From: Citrifermentans bremense
GTDB taxonomy: Bacteria; Desulfobacterota; Desulfuromonadia; Geobacterales; Geobacteraceae
Length of the DNA stretch: 64,000 nt
Direction of reading: 5' to 3'
Assembly: GCF_014218275.1 (NCBI RefSeq)
Contig: NZ_AP023213.1
Coordinates: 2,954,001-3,018,000 of the forward strand
In this document: positions 51,402 through 59,538 of the stretch, in pieces
How the letters are laid out: each line of letters starts with the position of its first letter
How positions within the stretch are numbered: the first letter of the stretch is position 1
The notes under the pieces: generated by a model
What the model was told of the DNA's origin: nothing
Seen by the model: the letters and a program-made list of their open reading frames with translations, nothing else
The model's database searches: none
Position numbers and translations under genes: made by a program

Positions 51402-52772
51402 TCACCCCAGATCGTACTCCTTCAGCTTGTACAAAAGTGCCCGGTGGCTTATCTCCAGTAGCTTCGCGGCGCGAGTCCTGTTTCCGGCAGTCTGTTCCAG
51501 GGCGCGCACGATGAGCGCGCGTTCCAGCGACTCGGCCCCCTTCTTTATCGAAAGCGATTCAGGGAGGTCGGTAGCGCGTCTCTCGATCCCTACCCCGCGG
51601 CGCACGCTCTCCGGAAGGCACGAAAGCCCGAGGACCCCGGCTTCGCAAAGCACCAGGCCGCGCTCGATGCAGTTCTCCAGCTCCCTCACGTTTCCCGGCC
51701 AGCGGTAGCGCACCAGGGCCTGCAGCGTCTCCGGGCTTGGGCGCACGCCGGTAATCCCCATCCTCTCGCCGTGTTTTTCCAGGAAGTGGTCCACCAGGAG
51801 CGGGACGTCCTCGATCCTGTCCCGCAGTGCGGGAAGCGAGATGGGGAAGACGTTGAGCCTGAAGTAGAGGTCCTCGCGGAACCTCCCTGCCACAACCTCC
51901 TGCGCCAGGTCGCGCGAGGTGGCCGAGACCACGCGCACGTTCACGCGCTGCGACGTTGCCGCACCGACGCGGCGGATTTCCTCCTCCTGCAGCACGCGCA
52001 AGAGCTTAACCTGCAACGGCAGGGAGAGCTCGGAGATTTCGTCGAGAAAAAGGGTGCCGCCGTCGGCCTCCTCGAATAGGCCAATCTTATCGTGGCTTGC
52101 ATCGGTGAAGGCCCCCTTGACGTGCCCGAAGAGCTCGCTCTCCAGCAGGGATTCGGGTATCGCGCCGCAGTTTACCGCCACGAACGGGGCGCCCCTGCGC
52201 GCTCCGCCGTAGTGCAGGGCCCTGGCGACCAGCTCTTTCCCGGTCCCGGACTCCCCCAGGATGAGGACGGACGTCTTGTGTTCCGAGAGCTTCAGCACCA
52301 GTCGCCCGATTTCGGCCATGCGCTCGTTTCTGCTGATGATGTCGCCCAAGGGGAGGCGGCGCACCACTTCCTCGCGCAGTCTGCGGTTCTCGTCCTTCAG
52401 CCGTTCGCGCTCTTCCGCCTTTTTCAGTACCAGCGAGATTTCATCGCTGTTGAACGGCTTGGAGATGTAGTCGTAGGCGCCGAGCTTCATGCAGCCGATG
52501 GCGTCGTCGAGCGTGCCGTAGGCGGACATCATGATCACCGTGGTGCTGATGCCCGCGTCTCCGCAGGCGGCCAGGAAGGCCCTGCCGTCCAGGACCGGCA
52601 TACGGATGTCGCAGATGATGAAGTCGTAGCTTCCCTGTTGCGCCTTCTCCAGGGCCTGCTGGCCGTCCACAGCCTGCTCCACCAGGTAACCCTGCTTTTT
52701 CAGCATGACCTGGAGCATGTGGCGCAGGTTTTCCTCGTCGTCCACCACCAGTATTTTCTTCTTCTCGGTCAC
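51402..52772 (-). CDS. sigma-54-dependent response regulator (NtrC/PilR type)
   Basis: A 456-residue protein with a receiver domain (phospho-acceptor D55 in CDIRMP, Lys in YISKPF), an AAA+ sigma-54 activator domain (Walker A GESGTGKE at 173-180; Walker B GGTLFLDEI) and a Fis-type HTH at the C-terminus (NRTRAAKLLEISHRALLYKLKEY). The loop that contacts sigma-54, usually GAFTGA, reads GAFTDA (220-225). It is followed on the same strand by the -24/-12 promoter of the dsbC-like/pilY1 operon, so that operon is its most likely target. The kinase gene is directly upstream with an array between them. PilR of Geobacter is similar in type; exact identity not certain. Confidence 0.93.
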   Translation of the reverse strand: MTEKKKILVVDDEENLRHMLQVMLKKQGYLVEQAVDGQQALEKAQQGSYDFIICDIRMPVLDGRAFLAACGDAGISTTVIMMSAYGTLDDAIGCMKLGAYDYISKPFNSDEISLVLKKAEERERLKDENRRLREEVVRRLPLGDIISRNERMAEIGRLVLKLSEHKTSVLILGESGTGKELVARALHYGGARRGAPFVAVNCGAIPESLLESELFGHVKGAFTDASHDKIGLFEEADGGTLFLDEISELSLPLQVKLLRVLQEEEIRRVGAATSQRVNVRVVSATSRDLAQEVVAGRFREDLYFRLNVFPISLPALRDRIEDVPLLVDHFLEKHGERMGITGVRPSPETLQALVRYRWPGNVRELENCIERGLVLCEAGVLGLSCLPESVRRGVGIERRATDLPESLSIKKGAESLERALIVRALEQTAGNRTRAAKLLEISHRALLYKLKEYDLG

Positions 52773-52786
52773 ACTTGCTCCTAAGG

Positions 52787-52867
52787 CCTGACCTGCCTGA
52801 CCTGCCTGACCTGCCTGACCTGCCTGACCTGCCTGACCTAGCCCCTAGCCCCTAGTCCCTAGCCCCT
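52787..52867. repeat. CCTGACCTG nonamer and CTAGCCC heptamer arrays
   Basis: Six tandem copies of the 9-mer CCTGACCTG (52787-52840, last copy ending TA) run into heptamers of the type CTAGCCC (52839-52867). The array lies between the kinase and the regulator genes, and the kinase stop codon (TAG at 52861-52859) is part of the heptamer tract. Confidence 0.85.
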
Positions 52868-54325
52868 GCCTTCCGCCGGCAGCGTCAGCCTGAACCGGCT
52901 CCCCTCCCCCAGATCGCTTTGCACCGTGAGCGTCCCGCCGCACGACTCCGCTATCCTGGCGGCGATGGCAAGTCCCAGCCCTGTCCCCTTGCCCGGTTCC
53001 TTGGTGGTGAAGAAGGGTTCGAACACCAGCGACAGATGCTCGGGCGGCATCCCTGCGCCGGTGTCCGCCACCTCGATGGCGACACCCCCACCTGCACGCA
53101 ACCCCTTGAGCTGCAGTTTCCCACCCTTCGGCATCGCATCCTTCGCGTTCATGATCAGGTTGATGAGCAGCTGCTCCAACTGGTATGGGTCGGCGTGCAG
53201 CCGCGGCAAGGTAGGCTCCACTTCAACCGTCACATCCAGGAGCTTCAGCGCCCCCTGGGCTCCCAGAAGCTCCACCACCTTCTCCAAAAGAGGCAGCACC
53301 TCGATCTCTTCCCGCTGGGCTCCCTTGGGCCGGGCGTAGTCCAGAAGCCCCCTGACGATCCTGTCGATCCGCTTCGATTCTTCGGTGATCCTGCGCAGGT
53401 AATCGGACTTCTCGGGGTCGCCGGCAAGCTCCTCGGCTAGAATGCCGCTGTACCCCATGATGGCCGCAAGCGGAGTCCCGATCTCGTGCGCCATCCCGGC
53501 GGCCAGAAGCCCCACGGACGCCATCTTCTCGGAACGTATCGCCTCGTTGCGCGCCTCCATGATTTCGCGGTTGGCCCGGTTTAGCGAGGCGACGTTGGCC
53601 TCGACCTCCTCCCTCTTCTCCCTGAGCGCCACCACCATGGTGTTGAAGGCGTCACCCAGCTCCGCCACCTCCTTGCTGCCGGGGATGTCCACGGTGCCGC
53701 TCAAATCGCCCGAAGCGATCCTGCGGGTCGCCGCCAACAGCCTCCTTATCGGCACTACCACGCTTGTGGATAGAAGATAGGAGCCGACCACCAGGAGCAG
53801 CAGGAAATCGAGAACGAAGTAGGAAAGGAAAAGGGTGCGGGACCCTTTGAGCCTCTCCCGCTCGGGAAGCAGCGACAGGGTGAGCCGCGCCGCGCCGATC
53901 GCCCTCCCCTGCTCCATGACCGGAAGGTAACAGCGCCCAAACAGGCCGTCCGGCGATACCTGAAAGGTTCCGCGCCCGCTGCGCAAAGTGCCGAGAAGGA
54001 AAGCATCTCCCCCCGCTGAATCAGAGAGGGCGTAGAGGTCGCGCCCGGAAGAATCGACCAGGAGGAAACCGCGGAAGGTGCGATCCGCCTTGAGGTGCTC
54101 AAGGTATTTGGCCGCCGCCGACCCGGCCTCGGGCGCCCCCAGTGGGCGCGGCAGCAAAAGAACGATGCTGGAAAGCAGCAGCCTCCCCTCTTCCCCCTTC
54201 TGGTCCAGCAGGTCTTTTTCGGCGGTGTTGAAGGATATTACGGAAAGCATGGCCCAGGTGAGCACCAGCATGATGCTCAGGGCGGAAAGGGTATAGAAGG
54301 TGAGGCTGAATCGGGTAGGTTTCAT
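52859..54325 (-). CDS. sensor histidine kinase with HAMP domain
   Basis: A 488-residue inner-membrane kinase. Two transmembrane segments (about 10-32 and 167-190) flank a periplasmic sensor region of about 130 residues; a HAMP linker (about 191-243) and a coiled coil follow. The phosphorylated His is H280 in AGMAHEIGTPLAAIMGYS, and the ATP-binding boxes are NLIMNAKDAMP (N box), DTGAGMPPE (G1) and GTGLGLAIA (G2). It phosphorylates the downstream sigma-54 regulator. It lies between prepilin peptidase (10-bp gap) and the regulator (86-bp gap). Signal unknown; a role in pilus surface sensing or expression is inferred. Confidence 0.93.
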   Translation of the reverse strand: MKPTRFSLTFYTLSALSIMLVLTWAMLSVISFNTAEKDLLDQKGEEGRLLLSSIVLLLPRPLGAPEAGSAAAKYLEHLKADRTFRGFLLVDSSGRDLYALSDSAGGDAFLLGTLRSGRGTFQVSPDGLFGRCYLPVMEQGRAIGAARLTLSLLPERERLKGSRTLFLSYFVLDFLLLLVVGSYLLSTSVVVPIRRLLAATRRIASGDLSGTVDIPGSKEVAELGDAFNTMVVALREKREEVEANVASLNRANREIMEARNEAIRSEKMASVGLLAAGMAHEIGTPLAAIMGYSGILAEELAGDPEKSDYLRRITEESKRIDRIVRGLLDYARPKGAQREEIEVLPLLEKVVELLGAQGALKLLDVTVEVEPTLPRLHADPYQLEQLLINLIMNAKDAMPKGGKLQLKGLRAGGGVAIEVADTGAGMPPEHLSLVFEPFFTTKEPGKGTGLGLAIAARIAESCGGTLTVQSDLGEGSRFRLTLPAEGRG

Positions 54326-54335
54326 GCGGGGCGCT

Positions 54336-55160
54336 TTAGCTACCCATGCTCAGGTACCAGCGGATGATCCTGCCGCCGTAGAAGATGTAGAGGACGGCAC
54401 CGCTTGCCAGGAAGGGGCCGAACGGGATGGCCAGGCTGGAGTTCTCCTTTCTGGCCAGCATCACGCTCACCCCGATCACCGAGCCGATCAGCGAACCCGT
54501 GAAGATGATGAAGATGACAGCTTTCCAGCCGAGAAACGCCCCCATCATGGCCAAAAGCTTTATGTCTCCTCCCCCCATGCCGTCCTTCTTGGCGACCGCC
54601 TGGTAGACGTAGGCGATCAGGAGCAGGCTGCCGCCGCCGGCGACGATGCCGATCAGCGAGTCGAGCCACCCCAGCTGCGGGATGAAGAACGAGGCGGCAA
54701 AGCCGACGACGATGCCGGGGAGCGTGATGGCATCCGGGATGATCTGGTGCTCCAGGTCGATGAAGGTGACCACAACCAGGGCGCTGCAGAAGACGAACAG
54801 GATGCCGAAGACCGTCCCTTGTCTCAAGACCACCTCAAAAGGGGCCTCTTCGATGAGCCTCACCGGGAAGAGCCTGATGAAGAGCGCCAGAGTGAGGAAG
54901 GCGTTCAAAAGCTCCACCAGCGGGTACTGAATTGAGATTGGAGCGCCGCAGCCGCGGCATTTCCCCCTCAAGACGAGGTAGCTCAGGACCGGGATGTTGT
55001 CGTACCAGCGGATGCGGTAATCGCACTTGGGGCAGTGCGAAGGGGGGGAGACCACCGATTCCCCATGGGGCATGCGGCAGATGCAAACGTTCAGGAAGGA
55101 GCCGACCACGCCCCCCAGTATGAAGGCGAAGCTGGAATAGATGATGTAGGGAATGCTCAA
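54336..55160 (-). CDS. pilD: prepilin peptidase / N-methyltransferase PilD
   Basis: A 274-residue inner-membrane aspartyl protease starting at a TTG after GAGG. The cytoplasmic zinc loop has C43, C46, C68 and C71 (CPKC...CRGC), the methyltransferase part. The two catalytic aspartates are D135 (VTFIDLEHQIIPD) and D199 in GMGGGD. It cleaves the leaders of the pilins here and methylates the new N-terminus. Several membrane helices follow. It is the first gene of the pilD-kinase-regulator unit. Confidence 0.96.
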   Translation of the reverse strand: MSIPYIIYSSFAFILGGVVGSFLNVCICRMPHGESVVSPPSHCPKCDYRIRWYDNIPVLSYLVLRGKCRGCGAPISIQYPLVELLNAFLTLALFIRLFPVRLIEEAPFEVVLRQGTVFGILFVFCSALVVVTFIDLEHQIIPDAITLPGIVVGFAASFFIPQLGWLDSLIGIVAGGGSLLLIAYVYQAVAKKDGMGGGDIKLLAMMGAFLGWKAVIFIIFTGSLIGSVIGVSVMLARKENSSLAIPFGPFLASGAVLYIFYGGRIIRWYLSMGS

Positions 55161-55199
55161 CGTAACCTCGGTACGCCCCTCATTAGCGGGCTGCAGAGC

Positions 55200-55229
55200 A
55201 GTATACTGGAAAGCACCGAAAATCTACAA
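55200..55229 (-). promoter_or_regulatory. possible sigma-70-like promoter for pilD
   Basis: On the minus strand TTGTAG (55229-55224) and TATACT (55205-55200), 18 bp apart, 40 bp before the pilD start. The -10 is good and the -35 weak. Confidence 0.4.
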
Positions 55230-55236
55230 AGGAAAA

Positions 55237-55324
55237 GCGGGACTAGGGGCTAGGGACTGGGGGCTAGCGAAAGGCGAGACACCGGTTTTCACCAGCCCCT
55301 GCCCCCTAGCCCCTAGTCCCTGGT
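55237..55324. repeat. CTAGGGG heptamer array with inverted copy
   Basis: Left part (55240-55266): GGGACTAGGGGCTAGGGACTGG and so on. Right part (55291-55324): the reverse complement CAGCCCCTGCCCCCTAGCCCCTAGTCCCTGG. The 24 bases between them form a loop. It belongs to the same heptamer type as the tract at 52839-52867. Located between pilD and valS. Confidence 0.85.
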
Positions 55325-55332
55325 TTCTGCTT

Positions 55333-57999
55333 TTACCTGAGCCTCTGGATCTTCTCCAGGCTCTCTTCCAGAAGCTTCTTCTTGGTGGCGAACTCGCCTA
55401 TCTTCTCGCGCTCCTTCTCGACCACGTCGGCGGGGGCGCGCTCCACGAAGCTCGGGTTCTCAAGCTTCTTGGAGAGGAACTCGATGTCCTTTTCGATCTT
55501 GGCGATCTCCTTGCCAAGACGCTTCTCCTCTTCCTCTACGTTCACGAGACCCCTCAGCGGAACGATAATCTCGACGTCGCCCGCAACCTGCAGGCTCGCT
55601 TCGGCGGGCCGCTCGATCCCCTGCCCAATGCCCAGGTCGGAGAGACGGGCAAGGCTCATCACGTAGGCCTCGTTGCGCTTCAAAAGTGCGAGGCTCGCCT
55701 CGGACTTGCAGTCGAGGATGGCGGCGATCTGCTTGCTCGGGGCCACCTCCATCTCGCCGCGGATGTTCCTGATCCCCTTGATCACCTCCATGACCAGCTC
55801 CATCTCGGAGGCGGCAGCGGCGTACCCCTCCCACTCCGCGCAGGGGGTGGGGAAGCTGGAGATCATGATCGATTCGGCGGAGCCCGCCTTTTTCGGGAGC
55901 GCCTGCCAGATCTCCTCTGTGATGAACGGCATGAACGGGTGCAGAAGGCGCAACAGGTTCTCAAGCACCAGCCAGAGCACGTATTTCGCGGCAGCCTGAC
56001 GGTCGGCGTCCCCCTTGTAGAGGTCGTCCTTGGCAAGCTCGATGTACCAGTCGCAGAACTCGCTCCAGGTGAAGCGGTACAGGTCGCCCGCCGCCTCGTT
56101 GAAGCGGAAGGAGCCGAGCGCCGAGTCGACCGAGACCGTGGTCTGGTTCAGCCGGTACAGGATCCAGCGGTCGGCGTTGGAGAGCTTGAGGGTTGCCGGA
56201 TCCACGGCGTTCGGGTCGAACCCCTCCAGGTTCATCATGGCGAAGCGGGAGGCGTTCCAGATCTTGTTGGCGAAGTTGCGGTAACCGGCGATCCTCTCCT
56301 CGGCAAGCTTGATGTCGCGCCCCTGGGCCGCGAAGGCAGCCAGGGTGAAGCGGAAGGCGTCGGTCCCGTAGGCGTCGATCACGGTCAAGGGGTCGATCAC
56401 GTTCCCCTTGGACTTGGACATCTTCTGCCCCTGCGCGTCGCGCACCAGGGCATGGATGTAGACGTCGGTAAAGGGGACCTCGTCCATGAAGTGGAGCCCC
56501 ATCATCATCATGCGCGCCACCCAGAAGAAGAGGATGTCGAAGCCGGTGACGAGGCAGGAGGTCGGATAGAAAGCGGCAAGCTCCGGGGTCTTTTCAGGCC
56601 ACCCCATGGTGGAGAAGGGCCAAAGAGCCGAGGAGAACCAGGTGTCCAGCACGTCGGTCTCCTGCCGGATCTCGTCGGAGCCGCACTTCTCGCAGCTGGT
56701 CGGATCCTCCTTGGCCACGGTGATGTGGCCGCAGTGGTCGCAGTACCAGGCGGGGATCCGGTGCCCCCACCAGATCTGGCGCGAGATACACCAGTCGCGG
56801 ATGTTCTCCATCCAGTCGTAGTAGGTGTTCTCCCACTGCTGCGGGACGATCTTCGTGCGCCCGTCCTTCACGGCGCCCAAGGCGCGATCGGCCAGGGGCC
56901 CGACCTTCACGTACCACTGCAGCGACATGTACGGCTCGACCACGGTCTTGCAGCGGTAGCAGCCGCCGACGGAAAGCGCGTGGTCCTGGATCTTCTCCAA
57001 AAGCCCCGCGGCTTCGAGATCCGCCACCACCTGCTTCCTTGCCGCGAAACGGTCCATCCCCTCGTACTGCTTGCCGGCCGCGTTTACCACGCCCGACTCG
57101 TCGAAGACGTTGATGCGGTCCAGGTTGTGCCTGACCCCCATCTCGAAGTCGTTGAAGTCGTGGGCCGGGGTGATCTTGACGACGCCGGTGCCGAACTCGC
57201 GGTCGACGTAGTCGTCGGCGATGATCGGGATCTCGCGGTTCACCAGGGGGAGGAGCACCATCTTGCCCACCAGGTGGGCATAGCGCTCGTCCTCGGGGTG
57301 TACCGCCACCGCGGTGTCGCCCAGCATGGTTTCCGGGCGGGTCGTCGCGACCACCAGATGTTCGCCGGTACCTACCACCGGGTAGCGCAGGTGCCACAGG
57401 TGTCCCGCCTTCTCCTCGTGCTCGACCTCGATGTCCGAAAGGGCGGTATGGCAGCGCGGGCACCAGTTGATCAGGCGGTTGTCGCGGTAGATCAGCTTCT
57501 CCTGGTACAGGCGCACGAACACCTCGCGCACGGCCTTGGAGAGGCCGGCGTCCATGGTGAAGCGCTCGCGCTCCCAGTCGCAGGAGGCGCCCAGGCGCTT
57601 CAACTGGCCGATGATCTGCCCGCCGGACTCGCCCTTCCACTTCCAGACCCGCTCGATGAACGCCTCGCGCCCCAGCTCGAAGCGGTCCTTTCCTTCGGCG
57701 GCCAGCTGGCGCTCCACAACGTTCTGGGTGGCGATGCCGGCATGGTCGGTGCCCGGCATCCAGAGGACGTTGTAACCGGCCATCCGTTTCCAGCGGCAGA
57801 GGATATCCTGCAGCGTATTGTTAAGCGCGTGTCCCATGTGCAAGACCCCGGTGATGTTCGGGGGGGGGATCACGATACTGTAGCCAGGCTTGTCGGAGGG
57901 GACAGTCGCGTGGAAGTAACCCTTCTGCTCCCACTGCTGGTACCAACGCTCCTCGACGCTTTTCGGCTCGTAAACCTTTTCCAGCTCTTTCTTTGCCAT
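55333..57999 (-). CDS. valS: valyl-tRNA synthetase
   Basis: An 888-residue class I synthetase. PPPNITGVLHMGHALNNT carries the HIGH-type motif (HMGH at 54-57) and the KMSKS motif is in GQKMSKSKGNVIDPL; an editing (CP1) domain lies between them. The C-terminal coiled coil (about 820-888, EEEEKRLGKEIAKIEKDIEFLSKKL) that binds tRNA is present. It attaches valine to tRNA. A terminator upstream separates it from the response-regulator gene; no T-box or leader is seen, and the start has AGAGG. Confidence 0.98.
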   Translation of the reverse strand: MAKKELEKVYEPKSVEERWYQQWEQKGYFHATVPSDKPGYSIVIPPPNITGVLHMGHALNNTLQDILCRWKRMAGYNVLWMPGTDHAGIATQNVVERQLAAEGKDRFELGREAFIERVWKWKGESGGQIIGQLKRLGASCDWERERFTMDAGLSKAVREVFVRLYQEKLIYRDNRLINWCPRCHTALSDIEVEHEEKAGHLWHLRYPVVGTGEHLVVATTRPETMLGDTAVAVHPEDERYAHLVGKMVLLPLVNREIPIIADDYVDREFGTGVVKITPAHDFNDFEMGVRHNLDRINVFDESGVVNAAGKQYEGMDRFAARKQVVADLEAAGLLEKIQDHALSVGGCYRCKTVVEPYMSLQWYVKVGPLADRALGAVKDGRTKIVPQQWENTYYDWMENIRDWCISRQIWWGHRIPAWYCDHCGHITVAKEDPTSCEKCGSDEIRQETDVLDTWFSSALWPFSTMGWPEKTPELAAFYPTSCLVTGFDILFFWVARMMMMGLHFMDEVPFTDVYIHALVRDAQGQKMSKSKGNVIDPLTVIDAYGTDAFRFTLAAFAAQGRDIKLAEERIAGYRNFANKIWNASRFAMMNLEGFDPNAVDPATLKLSNADRWILYRLNQTTVSVDSALGSFRFNEAAGDLYRFTWSEFCDWYIELAKDDLYKGDADRQAAAKYVLWLVLENLLRLLHPFMPFITEEIWQALPKKAGSAESIMISSFPTPCAEWEGYAAAASEMELVMEVIKGIRNIRGEMEVAPSKQIAAILDCKSEASLALLKRNEAYVMSLARLSDLGIGQGIERPAEASLQVAGDVEIIVPLRGLVNVEEEEKRLGKEIAKIEKDIEFLSKKLENPSFVERAPADVVEKEREKIGEFATKKKLLEESLEKIQRLR

Positions 58000-58030
58000 C
58001 TAATCGACCTCTTTCAGTAGCTAAAGTATG

Positions 58031-58055
58031 AAAAAAGGGGATCGTGAAATCCCCT
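58031..58055 (-). terminator. intrinsic terminator after receiver gene
   Basis: On the minus strand AGGGGAT pairs with ATCCCCT (58055-58036) around a 6-base loop, followed by TTTTTC. It closes the single-gene unit at 58086-59297. Confidence 0.85.
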
Positions 58056-58085
58056 GATTCGTAAGCGGATGCCGGGACGGGCGGA

Positions 58086-59297
58086 TCAGCCGCGCTCGCC
58101 TGCCCTGAGCTTCCTGATCTCTTCCTTGATGAGCACCTCGGCCAGGTCCGGGACCACCTCCCAGACGATCCTCTCGATCACCTCCCTGGAAACCTTGGAG
58201 AGAGCCGCCACCAGCTGCTCCTCGCTCAGTTCCGCGGGGGTAGCAGCCGCGGCTGCGGCGGGCGCGGCAGGCTGCTGGGCCTTGGCGGGCTCGGCGGCCT
58301 GAACTGCTGCGGCAGGGGCCTGCGGCTCTGTCGCCTCGGCCTCGACGGCAAAGGGATCGTACTCCGGGAACTGGAAGGACTCGGCCTCTACTGTCGCGGC
58401 AGGAGCCTCCTCGGCTGCAGCCGCCGGCTCCTCGGCAAGCGCGAAGAACTCCTCCTCCGAGATGCTGACCGGCATTTCCTCTACCTGCGCTTCTGGCTCC
58501 AGGTCCAGGGCGGGTCCGGTTTCCTCGATGTCTTCGTCGTCCTCGTCGAAGCTGAAGAGCTCCTCGGCCTCTAACTCCCCTTCCGGTTCCACCACCCCGA
58601 AAAGCTGGGCCGGGGGGGCTGCCGGGGCGGACGAAACCTCCTCCAGCTCGAAGGCCCCCCAGAGATCGTCCTCCTGGGTCGCTTCCACCAGTTCCTCCTG
58701 CACCGCAGCGGCGACAACGGATACCGCCGGTGCGGCCGGTGCGGCGGCTGCAGGCTCGACCTCGGCCGCCACGTTCCCCCAGACCGCCTCGGCGTCGGGG
58801 AAAGCTGCCGCCTCGGGGGCCTCAACGGCAGGCATGGCGTCGAAGGAGGAGAGGTCGCCCCAAAGCTCCTCGGCGCTCGGCTCCGCGGCCGTAGCCGCGG
58901 CGGGGGCGGGCGCGCTCTCCCTGGACTTGCCGAGAACCAGCATCTCCTTCACGCGGTCGATCAGCTGCTGGGACTCGAACGGCTTCGATATGGACGCGTC
59001 AGCCCCGCAGTCGCGCGCCTTCTCCTCGTCCAGCGGCTCGAAGGCGCCGATCAGGAGCAGGATGGGGACGGAATTGAGCTCGGGATCGCGGCGGATCTCG
59101 GCGCAGACCTCGTACCCGGTCTTGCCGGGCATCAGGGCGTCGACCAGCATCACGTCGGGCTTTATCTCCCGCGCCTTCTCAAGGGCAGCCGTGCCGTTGT
59201 CCACGACGGTGAGCTCGAACTCCTCGTTGGCAAAGATGATTGCCACGACTTTCTGGATGGTGATGCTGTCATCGGCGAGGAGCAGTCTATTGCCCAT
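58086..59297 (-). CDS. receiver-domain protein with Ala/Glu-rich linker and short C-terminal helix domain
   Basis: A 403-residue protein: a receiver domain (1-120; acidic pocket D9/D10, phospho-acceptor D53 in VDALMP, conserved Lys in SISKPFES), then about 220 residues of low-complexity Ala/Glu/Pro sequence with Phe-containing acidic islands (ELWGDLSSFDAMP, DDLWGAFELEEV, EELFSFDEDDEDIEE), and a C-terminal helix pair (about 355-400, VAALSKVSREVIERIVWEVVPDLAEVLIKEEIRKL). The layout matches deltaproteobacterial receiver proteins such as FrzS/RomR-like polarity factors only in overall style; the exact family is not assigned. The ELWG/DLWG islands and the C-terminal helix may be docking motifs. 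It has its own promoter and terminator. Confidence 0.82.
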   Translation of the reverse strand: MGNRLLLADDSITIQKVVAIIFANEEFELTVVDNGTAALEKAREIKPDVMLVDALMPGKTGYEVCAEIRRDPELNSVPILLLIGAFEPLDEEKARDCGADASISKPFESQQLIDRVKEMLVLGKSRESAPAPAAATAAEPSAEELWGDLSSFDAMPAVEAPEAAAFPDAEAVWGNVAAEVEPAAAAPAAPAVSVVAAAVQEELVEATQEDDLWGAFELEEVSSAPAAPPAQLFGVVEPEGELEAEELFSFDEDDEDIEETGPALDLEPEAQVEEMPVSISEEEFFALAEEPAAAAEEAPAATVEAESFQFPEYDPFAVEAEATEPQAPAAAVQAAEPAKAQQPAAPAAAAAATPAELSEEQLVAALSKVSREVIERIVWEVVPDLAEVLIKEEIRKLRAGERG

Positions 59298-59486
59298 CTA
59301 TCCCTCCGCTACTTTGAAAGCTTGTTGTCAGGAGTTAATTTGGCACAGAGAAGTCGAATCGTCCGGCTAAGACAGGCGATGCAATCCAGATGCTGATACA
59401 AAGGATTTGTCTTTTGACAGGACAGATAGAGAAGACAGTTTCGACTGAGCGAAAAAAGATCCAGTTTGATGCTAAAACGGTAGGAA

Positions 59487-59515
59487 AAGCTAGCATAAAG
59501 GGTACAAGGTGTCAA
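59487..59515 (-). promoter_or_regulatory. sigma-70-like promoter for receiver gene
   Basis: On the minus strand TTGACA (59515-59510) and TAGCTT (59492-59487), 17 bp apart, giving a leader of about 190 bases before the receiver gene. Confidence 0.5.
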
Positions 59516-59538
59516 GGTTTTTGCCCTTTTCTTATTAA

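Noticed and set aside
55153-58020. A 955-codon open frame on the plus strand opposite valS, and similar long plus-strand frames opposite 1294-3497 and 45129-50003
   Set aside because: These are antisense shadows caused by high GC and codon bias; they have low-complexity or non-protein-like composition, and the real minus-strand genes are certain.
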